DNA from: Flavobacterium sp. | Lineage (GTDB): Bacteria; Bacteroidota; Bacteroidia; Flavobacteriales; Flavobacteriaceae | DNA length: 15,512 bases | NCBI GenBank assembly: GCA_030150335.1 | Contig: JASLGC010000144.1 | Location: 1 to 15,512 of the forward strand | Reading direction: 5' to 3' | Shown: in pieces, positions 5,373-12,717 of the stretch | Numbering within the stretch: the stretch's first letter is position 1 | Layout: every line of letters starts with the position of its first letter | The notes under the pieces: model-generated | Seen by the model: the letters and a program-made list of their open reading frames with translations, nothing else | The model's database searches: none | Told to the model about the DNA's origin: nothing | Made by a program: the position numbers and the translations under genes

Positions 5373-7496
5373 CTAAAAACCTAAATCATACTGTAATTTC
5401 ATAAAAACACTTGTTCCATATCCGAGAGGAATTGTAGTAACTCCCCCATCGTGAGCTGTACCAGCACTTGTTGTTGACTTTAAATATTTCACATCAAATA
5501 AATTACGCAAACCTACTGTCAACATTAACTTCTTATCCAAAAATGGTTGTCTTACTGTCAAGTCAAGCATAGAATAACTTTCCTGTTTTCCTTTTATATA
5601 GTATTCACCAAAAATATCACTCTCTTTTTTGTACTTATACTCCTCGCCATTATACTTGTAATACAGAGAAAAAACAGAACCTGTTTTTGGTAACCTATAA
5701 CTAACATTTGCTGTTACTTCAGGAGTATATAAAAACTTATCCACATCTTGAGGAGCATTATATATCTCTTGAGCTGTACCAGACATTGTAAAACCTAAAC
5801 CAAAGTCAAAATGTTTCCAAGAAATTTGATTTAAAATCGTAAAACCAATATTTCTAAATCTATCAACATTATTATATTCAAACTTTAATCCTTCAGGACT
5901 ACTAATTTCAATTAAATCAATTTTGTCTTGAACTGTTAAGTAACGTCCAGTTAAACTTGTAGACGCACTAAAATCGTCAGAAAGTTCATACTCCTTTTTT
6001 AAATTTATAAAAAGTGTTTTCCCCTTCTCTGGATTTAAGTTCGGATTCCCTTGCAAATCGTGATTAACATCCACAAAATAAGTATAAAGCTCTTCATAAT
6101 TAGGCAATCTTGGGGATGTACCAACCGTAGCTCTTAATTCGTAATCCTTATTAAATACATATTTCATCACTAAACTAAAGGCATGCTGACTTTCAAACAC
6201 ATTAGATGTCATCAAACGATATCCTGGTCTAATCATGAAACGAGGTGTAACTGTAATTTCTGAAGACGCATAAAAGTCATAACTACCCAACGTTTTCTTT
6301 TGAGCTCTTTCACCCAACTCCTCTGTCATACTTGAATATCCTTTATTATTAAGAATCTCATATCCTACTTGGAATTTAGCTTTCTCCCATTTAATAAAAT
6401 CACTGAAAGTACCACGTGAAAACCACACTTCTTTACTTTCATTTTTAAAAGATTCCCTATCAAACTTCTCATCATATTTTATACGATAACGATAAGTATC
6501 AATAAATCTTTCTTGTTTTTGATAAGAGAAAGACAAATCAAAGAATAAAAGATCTCCCATTGTACCTGATGTATTCAATACATTAGACCAACGTTTCGTA
6601 TTTGTAATCTTATCTTTAGCAGTAGGATCAATGGTTTCAAAAATTGGGTCTTCATTCATCTCATACAAGTGCGCATAATTTTTCATTCTTTCATCGAAAT
6701 ATTCGAATTTATAAAACACGCGATACTTACCTTTATGATAATTTAAAAGTCCTTTGACGTTATTTTGATTTTTTGGTAACCATTCATGACCACGTTTATC
6801 TTCATCACCATAATAATTCTGACCATTCCTTCCATAGTACCATCCCTTAAAATCATTATGAGTATAACTGATACTTGAATATAAATTGTCATTTATATTA
6901 TGTCCAATAGTAATACCTTGAATATGCTTTCCTTGGTTAGTAAGATTGTATTCTTTACCGACAGTTTCCTCTTGCACGAATGTTTTCACATTCCAATCAT
7001 GTATACTATTTTTCTTGGTAATAATATTTATAATACCTGTCACAGCATTTGCTCCATAGTCAACTCCCATTGCTCCCTCTACAATTTCAATTTGAGCCAC
7101 ATCGTCCAAATTAATCTGAGTTAAATCTGTATTATTACCAAATCCCTCATCACTTATCATCGGGACATTATCAATTAAAATTGTAAAATACTGTGCATCT
7201 AATCCAAACATTTTCACAGAAGAACGCCCTGTACCTCCATTAGGTAAAATAGAAATATTCATTACCTGATTCAAAGCATCAGCTAAAGTTACTGCACCTA
7301 AATTTTCAATACGTTGTCTGTTTAAAATAGTTACATTATTAACAGCTTTATTAATTGACTGTGGATTATATTGACCAGAGATTACAATCTCTTCTAACTT
7401 TTGATCAGGAGGGGCTATAGTATCATTCACTTGTGCTTGTGCTCCAACACTAAAAACTGAGTAAAGTCCAAGTGCAATAATTAACTTATGCTTCAT
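5373..7496 (-). CDS. TonB-dependent outer-membrane receptor, HmuR/haem type
   Basis: A 707-residue outer-membrane receptor that would import a haem-like or iron compound using TonB energy. A signal peptide spans about 1-21 (cut after AQA), the TonB box is EEIVISG (35-41), and the plug domain about 45-165 contains the expected LIDNVPM, VEIVEG-like and GAVNIITKK-like segments (IDNVPM 108-113, IEIVEGAMGVDYGANAVTG 136-154). The 22-strand barrel ends in the aromatic LQYDLGF. In the barrel, PRLPNYEEL (462-470) and NPNL (484-487) flank His479, matching the FRAP/NPNL-with-histidine box of haem receptors such as HmuR and HemR, though FRAP is altered to PRLP. There is no N-terminal carboxypeptidase-like domain, so it is not SusC-like. 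It is the first gene of an operon with the HmuY-like lipoprotein; a -7 box and a palindrome lie upstream. Confidence 0.9.
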   Translation of the reverse strand: MKHKLIIALGLYSVFSVGAQAQVNDTIAPPDQKLEEIVISGQYNPQSINKAVNNVTILNRQRIENLGAVTLADALNQVMNISILPNGGTGRSSVKMFGLDAQYFTILIDNVPMISDEGFGNNTDLTQINLDDVAQIEIVEGAMGVDYGANAVTGIINIITKKNSIHDWNVKTFVQEETVGKEYNLTNQGKHIQGITIGHNINDNLYSSISYTHNDFKGWYYGRNGQNYYGDEDKRGHEWLPKNQNNVKGLLNYHKGKYRVFYKFEYFDERMKNYAHLYEMNEDPIFETIDPTAKDKITNTKRWSNVLNTSGTMGDLLFFDLSFSYQKQERFIDTYRYRIKYDEKFDRESFKNESKEVWFSRGTFSDFIKWEKAKFQVGYEILNNKGYSSMTEELGERAQKKTLGSYDFYASSEITVTPRFMIRPGYRLMTSNVFESQHAFSLVMKYVFNKDYELRATVGTSPRLPNYEELYTYFVDVNHDLQGNPNLNPEKGKTLFINLKKEYELSDDFSASTSLTGRYLTVQDKIDLIEISSPEGLKFEYNNVDRFRNIGFTILNQISWKHFDFGLGFTMSGTAQEIYNAPQDVDKFLYTPEVTANVSYRLPKTGSVFSLYYKYNGEEYKYKKESDIFGEYYIKGKQESYSMLDLTVRQPFLDKKLMLTVGLRNLFDVKYLKSTTSAGTAHDGGVTTIPLGYGTSVFMKLQYDLGF

Positions 7497-7536
7497 GTAT
7501 AATTTCTTCTTTTCTATTAAGATAAATTCTCAATTG

Positions 7537-7544
7537 CAAATATA
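7537..7544 (-). promoter_or_regulatory. Candidate -7 element of the TonB receptor operon
   Basis: TATATTTG on the minus strand is an exact TAnnTTTG match 40 bases before the ATG. No TTTG is present at the expected -33 distance; the -33 region falls inside the AT-rich inverted repeat at 7547-7585. A weak -33 box overlapped by a palindrome is typical of a regulated promoter. Confidence 0.5.
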
Positions 7545-7546
7545 TA

Positions 7547-7585
7547 AAATATTATTATTTAAACTCATTTTAAATAATAATATTT
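7547..7585. promoter_or_regulatory. 17-bp perfect inverted repeat, possible operator
   Basis: Arms 7547-7563 and 7569-7585 are exact reverse complements made only of A and T, around the loop CTCAT. The repeat lies between the ctlX terminator and the receptor start, and covers the -33 region of the predicted receptor promoter. It lacks GC pairs and a separate U-tract, so it is a poor terminator candidate. An operator for an iron- or haem-responsive regulator is the most attractive reading, but no known box is matched exactly. Confidence 0.5.
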
Positions 7586-7590
7586 AAGAC

Positions 7591-7620
7591 AAAAAAAACG
7601 GAGCTAAATATACTCCGTTT
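7591..7620 (-). terminator. Intrinsic terminator of the ddah-like/ctlX operon
   Basis: On the minus strand AAACGGAG (7613-7620) pairs with CTCCGTTT (7596-7603) and runs into eight T residues in total. It begins 18 bases after the ctlX stop codon. Confidence 0.9.
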
Positions 7621-7638
7621 CAACACTATATATATTTT

Positions 7639-8574
7639 TTAGTTACGAGGCAAAAACACTTCCGCCATCATACATCTGGCACTTCCTCCACCACATGCTT
7701 CGATCGTATCTAAAGAACTATGTAAAATCTCACAATGTTTTTCAATACTTTTTATTTGAACAGGTGTTAAACTATTATATGCTTGAGTAGACATAACTAA
7801 ATATTTTTTATCATCTGCCCCCTTCACTTGCAACATATTTCCAGCAAAATTATTCACTTGCTCTTCTGTAATTGCAATAACTTCTTTTCCTGATGATTTC
7901 AAATGATTTAAAACAATCTTTCTTTCTTGTTTATCATCAATACTATCTACACAAATTACAGCAAATGTTTCCGCTAAACACATCATTACATTTGTATGAT
8001 AAATATGCTTTCTTTCACCATTTACCGTTTGAAATGCTTCAAATATAACTGGGTCCATTTCAAAATCTTCACAAAATTCAATCACCAAGCCTTCGTCAGC
8101 ACGCGGAGACAATGCGCAGTAAGTTTTCTCATTTGTTCTATCAAGTAATAAACTCCCGGTTCCTTCTAAAAACAAATCATCTTCTTCAGCAGATGTATAG
8201 TCCCAAACGTCATTTATCTCAAATCCTTGTTCTTCTAAGATTGCCAAAATATCCTCTCTACGTTCTCCTCTTCTATTTTTAGCAAACATTGGATACAAAA
8301 CGATTTCGCCTGAATCATGGAATGAAATCCAGTTATTAGGAAAAATACTATCAGGCGTATCTGGAGATAAAGTATCATCTACCACGATTACATTTACTCC
8401 AACACCTCTAAGTTTCTCAACAAAAGTATCAAACTCTAATTGAGCTTTAGCATTTACTGTAGCAGGAGTTGTATTATCTAAAACTTTTTGGTAATAATTA
8501 TTTACAGCCGTTTGCTCATTCATTCTGAACGCAACTGGGCGAATCATCAATATATTATTTGTCGTTTGACTCAT
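7639..8574 (-). CDS. ctlX: Citrulline utilization hydrolase CtlX
   Basis: A member of the guanidino-group-modifying (pentein) superfamily. CtlX proteins hydrolyse citrulline to ornithine, ammonia and CO2. The 311-residue product shows the family N-terminus (ILMIRPVAF, then NEQTAVNN at 19-26), PNNW (79-82), Glu137 in FLEGTGS, His193 in YHTNVMM and the catalytic Cys301 in ARCMMAEVFLPRN, so the Glu-His-Cys set is intact. The frame is open to a GTG at 8595 that would overlap the preceding gene. The ATG at 8574 is chosen because MSQTTNNILMIRP is how the family begins. It starts 13 bases after the DDAH-like gene, in the same operon, and is closed by a strong terminator. There is no signal peptide, so it should be cytosolic. 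Confidence 0.9.
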   Translation of the reverse strand: MSQTTNNILMIRPVAFRMNEQTAVNNYYQKVLDNTTPATVNAKAQLEFDTFVEKLRGVGVNVIVVDDTLSPDTPDSIFPNNWISFHDSGEIVLYPMFAKNRRGERREDILAILEEQGFEINDVWDYTSAEEDDLFLEGTGSLLLDRTNEKTYCALSPRADEGLVIEFCEDFEMDPVIFEAFQTVNGERKHIYHTNVMMCLAETFAVICVDSIDDKQERKIVLNHLKSSGKEVIAITEEQVNNFAGNMLQVKGADDKKYLVMSTQAYNSLTPVQIKSIEKHCEILHSSLDTIEACGGGSARCMMAEVFLPRN

Positions 8575-8587
8575 ATTCTTTGTATTA

Positions 8588-9502
8588 TTAATCACGTATC
8601 AAAGGTAAGGTAGAACATCTTAATAACCCTTCTTGTTTTGCAATTTCTGCATAAGGTATTTCTTCTACAATAAAATTATGGTTTCTCAACCAATCATTTA
8701 AACGCTTAAAATTTCTTTCTGAAACTACAACATCAGGAGCTATTGAGAATACATTTGAGAACATGTGATACATTTCCTCTCTCTCTATGTGGAATAAATT
8801 ATCATATCCAAAAAGGTCAACCAAATATTGATACTCTTTTTCATCATAAAAACCTCCTTTGTAAATAATTGCTTTATCTTTCCCAACAGGTTGGAAACAA
8901 CAATCCAAATGCAAAGCATTATCCCTTGGTTCAACTCTTGACTTCATTAAATCAAAACTCTTCACAATTTTATTTGGAAACAAGTCTTTAATAAAATTCA
9001 CTCCAGCTTCATTTGTTCTCGCAGTAATATAGTCTTTGTAATCAGGACGCTTATAAGATCCTATAAATATATGATCATCCCACAGCATTACATCGCCACC
9101 TTCAAAATGAACTTCTTCTGGTGCTGATACAATATCGTTAGGATTTATTTGATCTAAAACGTAGTGAATAGCTTCGAGCTCGCGATCTCTGTCTGGTAGT
9201 ATATTGGCTCTAATGAATTTATCTTCAATAACAAAACCAATGTCACGAGTAAAAATTTGATTGTAGTCTTCAATTATCTCAGGTCTAAACACCTGAACAT
9301 CGTATTTCTTAAATACATTATTAAAAGCATCCATTTCTTTAACCATATCAGACTCTACAGGGTAAGTACCTGCTTTGATATGTTCTAAAGACTTCGGATC
9401 GTATGCTTCTTCAATCGTAGGTGTGGGTCCGTTACTTGTAGCAGTACCAAGGACCACAGCCCGCAAACGAGAAGTTTCATTTGTTACATTTATTTTCAAC
9501 AT
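8588..9502 (-). CDS. Dimethylarginine dimethylaminohydrolase/arginine deiminase-like enzyme
   Basis: A pentein-fold hydrolase expected to act on arginine or a substituted arginine and release citrulline plus an amine. In the 304-residue form the landmarks are FTRD (84-87), EGGD (134-137), His198 in ALHLDCCF and the nucleophile Cys296 in LRCSTLPLIRD, an intact catalytic set. The length fits DDAH-like proteins rather than the ~400-residue ArcA arginine deiminases. Possible starts are TTG 9529, ATG 9511 and ATG 9502. I choose 9502 because MLKINVTNETSRLRAVVLG matches the family start and because the predicted -7 box (9518-9525) would place transcription start almost on 9511. It is followed after 13 bases by ctlX, whose substrate citrulline it may make. 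Actual substrate choice (arginine, methylarginine or other) cannot be read from the sequence. Confidence 0.88.
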   Translation of the reverse strand: MLKINVTNETSRLRAVVLGTATSNGPTPTIEEAYDPKSLEHIKAGTYPVESDMVKEMDAFNNVFKKYDVQVFRPEIIEDYNQIFTRDIGFVIEDKFIRANILPDRDRELEAIHYVLDQINPNDIVSAPEEVHFEGGDVMLWDDHIFIGSYKRPDYKDYITARTNEAGVNFIKDLFPNKIVKSFDLMKSRVEPRDNALHLDCCFQPVGKDKAIIYKGGFYDEKEYQYLVDLFGYDNLFHIEREEMYHMFSNVFSIAPDVVVSERNFKRLNDWLRNHNFIVEEIPYAEIAKQEGLLRCSTLPLIRD

Positions 9503-9517
9503 AATAGTCATTTTCCA

Positions 9518-9525
9518 CAAATATA
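9518..9525 (-). promoter_or_regulatory. Candidate -7 element of the ddah-like/ctlX operon
   Basis: TATATTTG on the minus strand matches TAnnTTTG exactly. No good TTTG is found 17-21 bases upstream. The box is only 6 bases from the ATG at 9511 and 15 from the ATG at 9502, so the message would be leaderless or nearly so. Confidence 0.4.
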
Positions 9526-9575
9526 ACAAAAAAGCCTATTCTAAAACTATCCCCACCAAGATTGTATAAAATAAA

Positions 9576-9599
9576 TAAAGCCACTTTTCAGTGGCTTTA
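9576..9599 (-). terminator. Intrinsic terminator of gltA
   Basis: A 10-bp perfect stem TAAAGCCACT/AGTGGCTTTA (9576-9585 with 9590-9599) with a 4-base loop lies 17 bases after the gltA stop codon. The downstream minus-strand sequence is T-rich (TTTATTTATTTTA) rather than a pure U-run, so it is convincing but not the strongest in the window. Confidence 0.78.
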
Positions 9600-9616
9600 A
9601 AATATATAGGAAAATA

Positions 9617-10903
9617 CTATTTTCTATCTTCGATCGAAACGAAACTTCTTAAAGCTTCACCTACGTATAATTGACGAGGTCTTCCAATTGGTTCTTTATT
9701 AATTCTCATTTCTTTCCATTGAGCAATCCATCCTGGTAAACGTCCGATAGCAAACATTACTGTAAACATTTCAGTTGGAATTCCTAATGCTCTGTAAATA
9801 ATACCAGAGTAGAAATCAACGTTTGGATATAAATGTCTTTCTACGAAATAAGGATCTTTCAATGCAGCTTCCTCTAATTTTTTAGCAATTTCTAAAACAG
9901 GATCATCTACACCTAATTTACTAAGAACTTCATCAGCAGCTTTCTTAATGATACGAGCTCTTGGGTCGAAGTTTTTATAAACTCTATGTCCGAATCCCAT
10001 TAATCTAAACGCATCATCTTTATCTTTAGCTTTAGCAATGTATTTCTCAACATCACCACCATCATTTTGAATAGCTTCTAACATTTCCAATACTGCTTGG
10101 TTAGCACCACCGTGAAGTGGTCCCCATAAAGCAGAAACTCCTGCAGAAACAGATGCAAAAAGACCAGCATGAGAAGAACCAACAATTCTTACTGTAGAAG
10201 TAGAACAGTTTTGTTCGTGATCAGCATGTAAAATAAACAATTTATCAATTGCATTTTTAATTACTGGATCAATTTCATACGGTTGAGTTGGCAAAGCAAA
10301 CATCAAACGTAAGAAGTTATCTACATAACTTTTTGTGTTATCATAATAGTTTAATGGATACCCTTTAGCTTTTCTATGAGTCCAAGTTGCGATAACTAAG
10401 AATTTACTCATAGTCTTACAAACAGCATCATATAAATCTTTCTCACATTCTGCATTAACTACTTTTGGATTAAAAGCTGTTAAAGCACTTGTTAAAGAAG
10501 CAAGAACCCCCATTGGGTGTGCAGTCTTAGGGAAACCATCAATGATATTTTTCATCTCTTCGTTTACCAAAGAATGTTTTCTAATATCATTCTCAAATTT
10601 TTCAATTTGTGCTTTAGTAGGTAATTCACCAAAGATAATTAAATATGCTACTTCTAAAAAGTTAGACTGGCCTGCTAAATCCTCGATCGAGTATCCTCTA
10701 TACCTTAAAATTCCTTTTTCACCATCAAGAAAAGTAATTGCACTTTTACAAGACCCAGAATTTTTATAACCTGGATCATATGTGATAGCCCCAGTTAAGG
10801 CACGTAATTTTAGGATATCAATTGCTACTTCATCTTCTGTACCAACCAACACAGGAAACTCGTGTCTTTGACCATCAACTTCTATATAAGCTGTTTTAGA
10901 CAT
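9617..10903 (-). CDS. gltA: Citrate synthase (type II)
   Basis: Condenses acetyl-CoA with oxaloacetate to give citrate and CoA, the entry step of the TCA cycle, in the cytosol. The 428-residue length equals that of the hexameric Gram-negative type (about 427). It carries the extra N-terminal domain, including YDPGYKNSGSCKSAITFLDG (42-61), that distinguishes it from the shorter type I/methylcitrate enzymes. The catalytic residues are all present: His264 in PLHGGAN, His306 in GFGHRVYK and Asp363 in VDFYSG. The GRPRQLYVG segment near the C-terminus is also typical. It is a single-gene unit: eno ends with its own terminator upstream and a hairpin follows gltA. Candidate promoter boxes are at 10946-10953 and 11031-11038, both without a clear -33 partner. 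Confidence 0.98.
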   Translation of the reverse strand: MSKTAYIEVDGQRHEFPVLVGTEDEVAIDILKLRALTGAITYDPGYKNSGSCKSAITFLDGEKGILRYRGYSIEDLAGQSNFLEVAYLIIFGELPTKAQIEKFENDIRKHSLVNEEMKNIIDGFPKTAHPMGVLASLTSALTAFNPKVVNAECEKDLYDAVCKTMSKFLVIATWTHRKAKGYPLNYYDNTKSYVDNFLRLMFALPTQPYEIDPVIKNAIDKLFILHADHEQNCSTSTVRIVGSSHAGLFASVSAGVSALWGPLHGGANQAVLEMLEAIQNDGGDVEKYIAKAKDKDDAFRLMGFGHRVYKNFDPRARIIKKAADEVLSKLGVDDPVLEIAKKLEEAALKDPYFVERHLYPNVDFYSGIIYRALGIPTEMFTVMFAIGRLPGWIAQWKEMRINKEPIGRPRQLYVGEALRSFVSIEDRK

Positions 10904-10945
10904 ATTATTATTATTTTATTTTTTCATTACTAAATTAAAGCTTCG

Positions 10946-10953
10946 CGAATTTA
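10946..10953 (-). promoter_or_regulatory. Candidate -7 element of gltA (proximal)
   Basis: TAAATTCG on the minus strand is one mismatch from TAnnTTTG and identical to the box proposed for xpt. It lies about 42 bases before the gltA ATG. No TTTG or TTG is present at the expected -33 distance, so the call is weak. Confidence 0.35.
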
Positions 10954-11030
10954 CTAATTTCGGAAGAATTTCAGAAGGAAAGATATGAATTATTATGCAT
11001 ACATACAAGTTTAAATCTACCGTATAATTG

Positions 11031-11038
11031 CAAAATTA
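11031..11038 (-). promoter_or_regulatory. Candidate -7 element of gltA (distal)
   Basis: TAATTTTG on the minus strand matches TAnnTTTG exactly, 127 bases before the gltA ATG. There is no TTTG at 17-21 bases upstream. If used, it would give a long leader that includes the proximal box. Confidence 0.3.
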
Positions 11039-11238
11039 CACTTAAAAATCAAGCTTTGACATAGAACGACATCATATCGAAATTTAACCAAAGCTCTAAT
11101 ACGTTTTTCATACTAAAAACCTTAAAAAACTAAATAAAATGAAATGATAAAATTATATAAAATAATCACATTATTTTACAAACCTCAAATATCACCTGCT
11201 TTCATTAGCCTAAGCCTTCTAATTACCCTTAAAACAAA

Positions 11239-11274
11239 AAAGAGCGACAATAGAAATTTCTATTGTCGCTCTTT
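11239..11274 (-). terminator. Intrinsic terminator of eno
   Basis: A 36-base perfect palindrome (18-base arms, AAAGAGCGACAATAGAAA and its complement) lies 32 bases after the eno stop codon and runs on the minus strand into TTTTTGTTTT. The symmetry would let it work in both directions. Confidence 0.92.
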
Positions 11275-11306
11275 ATATATTAACTTAAATATAAATCCTA
11301 AGACTA

Positions 11307-12596
11307 CTATTTAATTTTGAAAGCATTATTCTGTGGATAATAAGCCACATCACCTAATTCTTCCTCAATTCTCAATAATTGATTGTACTTAGCCATACGA
11401 TCAGATCTTGAAGCAGAACCAGTCTTAATTTGACCACAATTTAAAGCTACAGCCAAATCAGCAATTGTGCTATCTTCAGTTTCACCAGAACGGTGAGACA
11501 TTACAGAAGTGTAACCAGCATTTTTAGCCATATTCACAGCAGCAATTGTTTCTGTTAAAGTTCCAATTTGGTTAACCTTAATTAAAATTGAATTTGCAAT
11601 ATCACCTTCAATACCTTTTGATAAACGCTCAACATTAGTAACGAATAAATCATCACCTACTAATTGAACTTTATCTCCGATTCTTTCAGTTAAATATTTC
11701 CAACCTTCCCAATCGTCTTCTTGCATACCATCCTCAATAGAGATAATAGGATACTTAGCTGCTAATTCAGCAAGGTAGTCAGCTTGTTCTTTTGAAGAAC
11801 GAACTTTTCCTAACTCACCTTCAAATTTTGTATAATCATATTTACCATCAACATAAAATTCAGAAGCTGCACAATCTAAAGCGATCATGATCTCATCTCC
11901 GAATCTGTATCCAGCATTTTCCACTGCTTGTTTAATTGAATCTAAAGCATCTTCAGTTCCTTTCAATGTAGGAGCAAATCCTCCTTCATCTCCAACTGCA
12001 GTACTCAATCCTCTTTCGTGTAAAACTTTCTTTAAATGATGAAAGATTTCAGTTCCCATTTGCATAGCATGGCTAAATGTAATAGCCTTAACTGGCATAA
12101 TCATAAACTCTTGAAATGCGATAGGAGCATCAGAGTGAGAACCACCATTAATAATATTCATCATTGGAACAGGTAATGTGTTTGCAGAAACACCACCTAC
12201 ATAACGATATAATGGAATACCTAACTCAAGTGCAGCAGCTCTCGCAACAGCTAAAGAAACTCCTAAAATTGCGTTAGCTCCTAAATTACCTTTATTAGCA
12301 GTACCATCAAGCTCAATCATTAATTGATCAATAGTATTTTGTTCGAAAACACTAACACCAACCACATGTTCAGAAATTATGCTATTAACATTATCAACAG
12401 CTTTTAAAACTCCTTTTCCCATGAAAGCTTTTCCACCATCACGTAACTCTACAGCTTCGTGTTCACCAGTTGATGCTCCAGAAGGTACAGCAGCGCGACC
12501 TAAGTAGCCATTCTCTGTAATTACATCAACTTCAACAGTTGGATTACCTCTTGAATCTAAAATTTGACGTGCGTGCACACTAACAATTGTACTCAT
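11307..12596 (-). CDS. eno: Enolase (phosphopyruvate hydratase)
   Basis: Interconverts 2-phosphoglycerate and phosphoenolpyruvate in glycolysis and gluconeogenesis; it is Mg-dependent and cytosolic. The 429-residue length is standard. Active-site residues are in place: Glu163 (FQEF) and Glu204 (GDEGGFAP), metal ligands Asp241, Glu288 (SIEDG) and Asp315 (GDDLFVTN), catalytic base Lys340 (ILIKVNQIGT), the SHRSGETEDS loop from 367, and Lys391. The frame extends to a TTG at 12626, but that codon lies inside the predicted -7 box. The ATG at 12596 gives the family start MSTIVSVHARQILDSRGNPT. It is a single-gene unit between the carA terminator and its own palindrome terminator. Confidence 0.98.
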   Translation of the reverse strand: MSTIVSVHARQILDSRGNPTVEVDVITENGYLGRAAVPSGASTGEHEAVELRDGGKAFMGKGVLKAVDNVNSIISEHVVGVSVFEQNTIDQLMIELDGTANKGNLGANAILGVSLAVARAAALELGIPLYRYVGGVSANTLPVPMMNIINGGSHSDAPIAFQEFMIMPVKAITFSHAMQMGTEIFHHLKKVLHERGLSTAVGDEGGFAPTLKGTEDALDSIKQAVENAGYRFGDEIMIALDCAASEFYVDGKYDYTKFEGELGKVRSSKEQADYLAELAAKYPIISIEDGMQEDDWEGWKYLTERIGDKVQLVGDDLFVTNVERLSKGIEGDIANSILIKVNQIGTLTETIAAVNMAKNAGYTSVMSHRSGETEDSTIADLAVALNCGQIKTGSASRSDRMAKYNQLLRIEEELGDVAYYPQNNAFKIK

Positions 12597-12623
12597 ATAT
12601 TGTGTCTTAAAATTTAGTATAAA

Positions 12624-12631
12624 CAAATTTA
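12624..12631 (-). promoter_or_regulatory. Candidate -7 element of eno
   Basis: TAAATTTG on the minus strand is an exact TAnnTTTG match, 27 bases before the eno ATG. A TTG (12656-12658) lies 24 bases upstream, longer than usual. A shifted, one-mismatch box TTAATTTG (12632-12639) would be 16 bases from it. Confidence 0.45.
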
Positions 12632-12687
12632 CAAATTAAAAAGAGAACCTTTTGGCAATAATTAAAATAAATGCCAATATTATAACC

Positions 12688-12717
12688 AAAAAAAAAGGAA
12701 CTGATTAAGCTCCTTTT
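12688..12717 (-). terminator. Intrinsic terminator overlapping the carA stop codon
   Basis: On the minus strand AAAAGGAGC (12709-12717) pairs with GTTCCTTTT (12693-12701), 9 bp with one G-U pair. The loop TTAATCA carries part of the carA stop codon, and the T-run covers nine residues in total. The last codons of carA therefore form the 5' arm of its own terminator. Confidence 0.8.

Larger units (their letters stand above)
10904..11306. other. 403-base intergenic region between eno and gltA
   Basis: It contains the eno terminator (11239-11274), two candidate gltA -7 boxes and, at 11158-11178, a 9-bp all-AT inverted repeat (TAAAATAAT/ATTATTTTA) with a 3-base loop. No coding frame or RNA gene could be recognised on either strand. 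The remainder is plain AT-rich sequence. Confidence 0.6.

Noticed and set aside
6900..7124. Plus-strand open frame of 74 codons inside the TonB receptor gene
   Set aside because: It is fully inside a clear receptor gene on the other strand, has no recognisable domain and no promoter. The same applies to plus-strand frames at 9375-9569, 10542-10769 and 14440-14664.
8575..8595. GTG start for ctlX overlapping the preceding gene
   Set aside because: It would add seven residues not typical of the family; the ATG at 8574 starts exactly where CtlX proteins usually begin.
11158..11178. All-AT inverted repeat upstream of gltA as an operator
   Set aside because: Only 9 bp, made solely of A and T in a region of extreme AT content, and far from both candidate gltA promoters; chance occurrence is likely.
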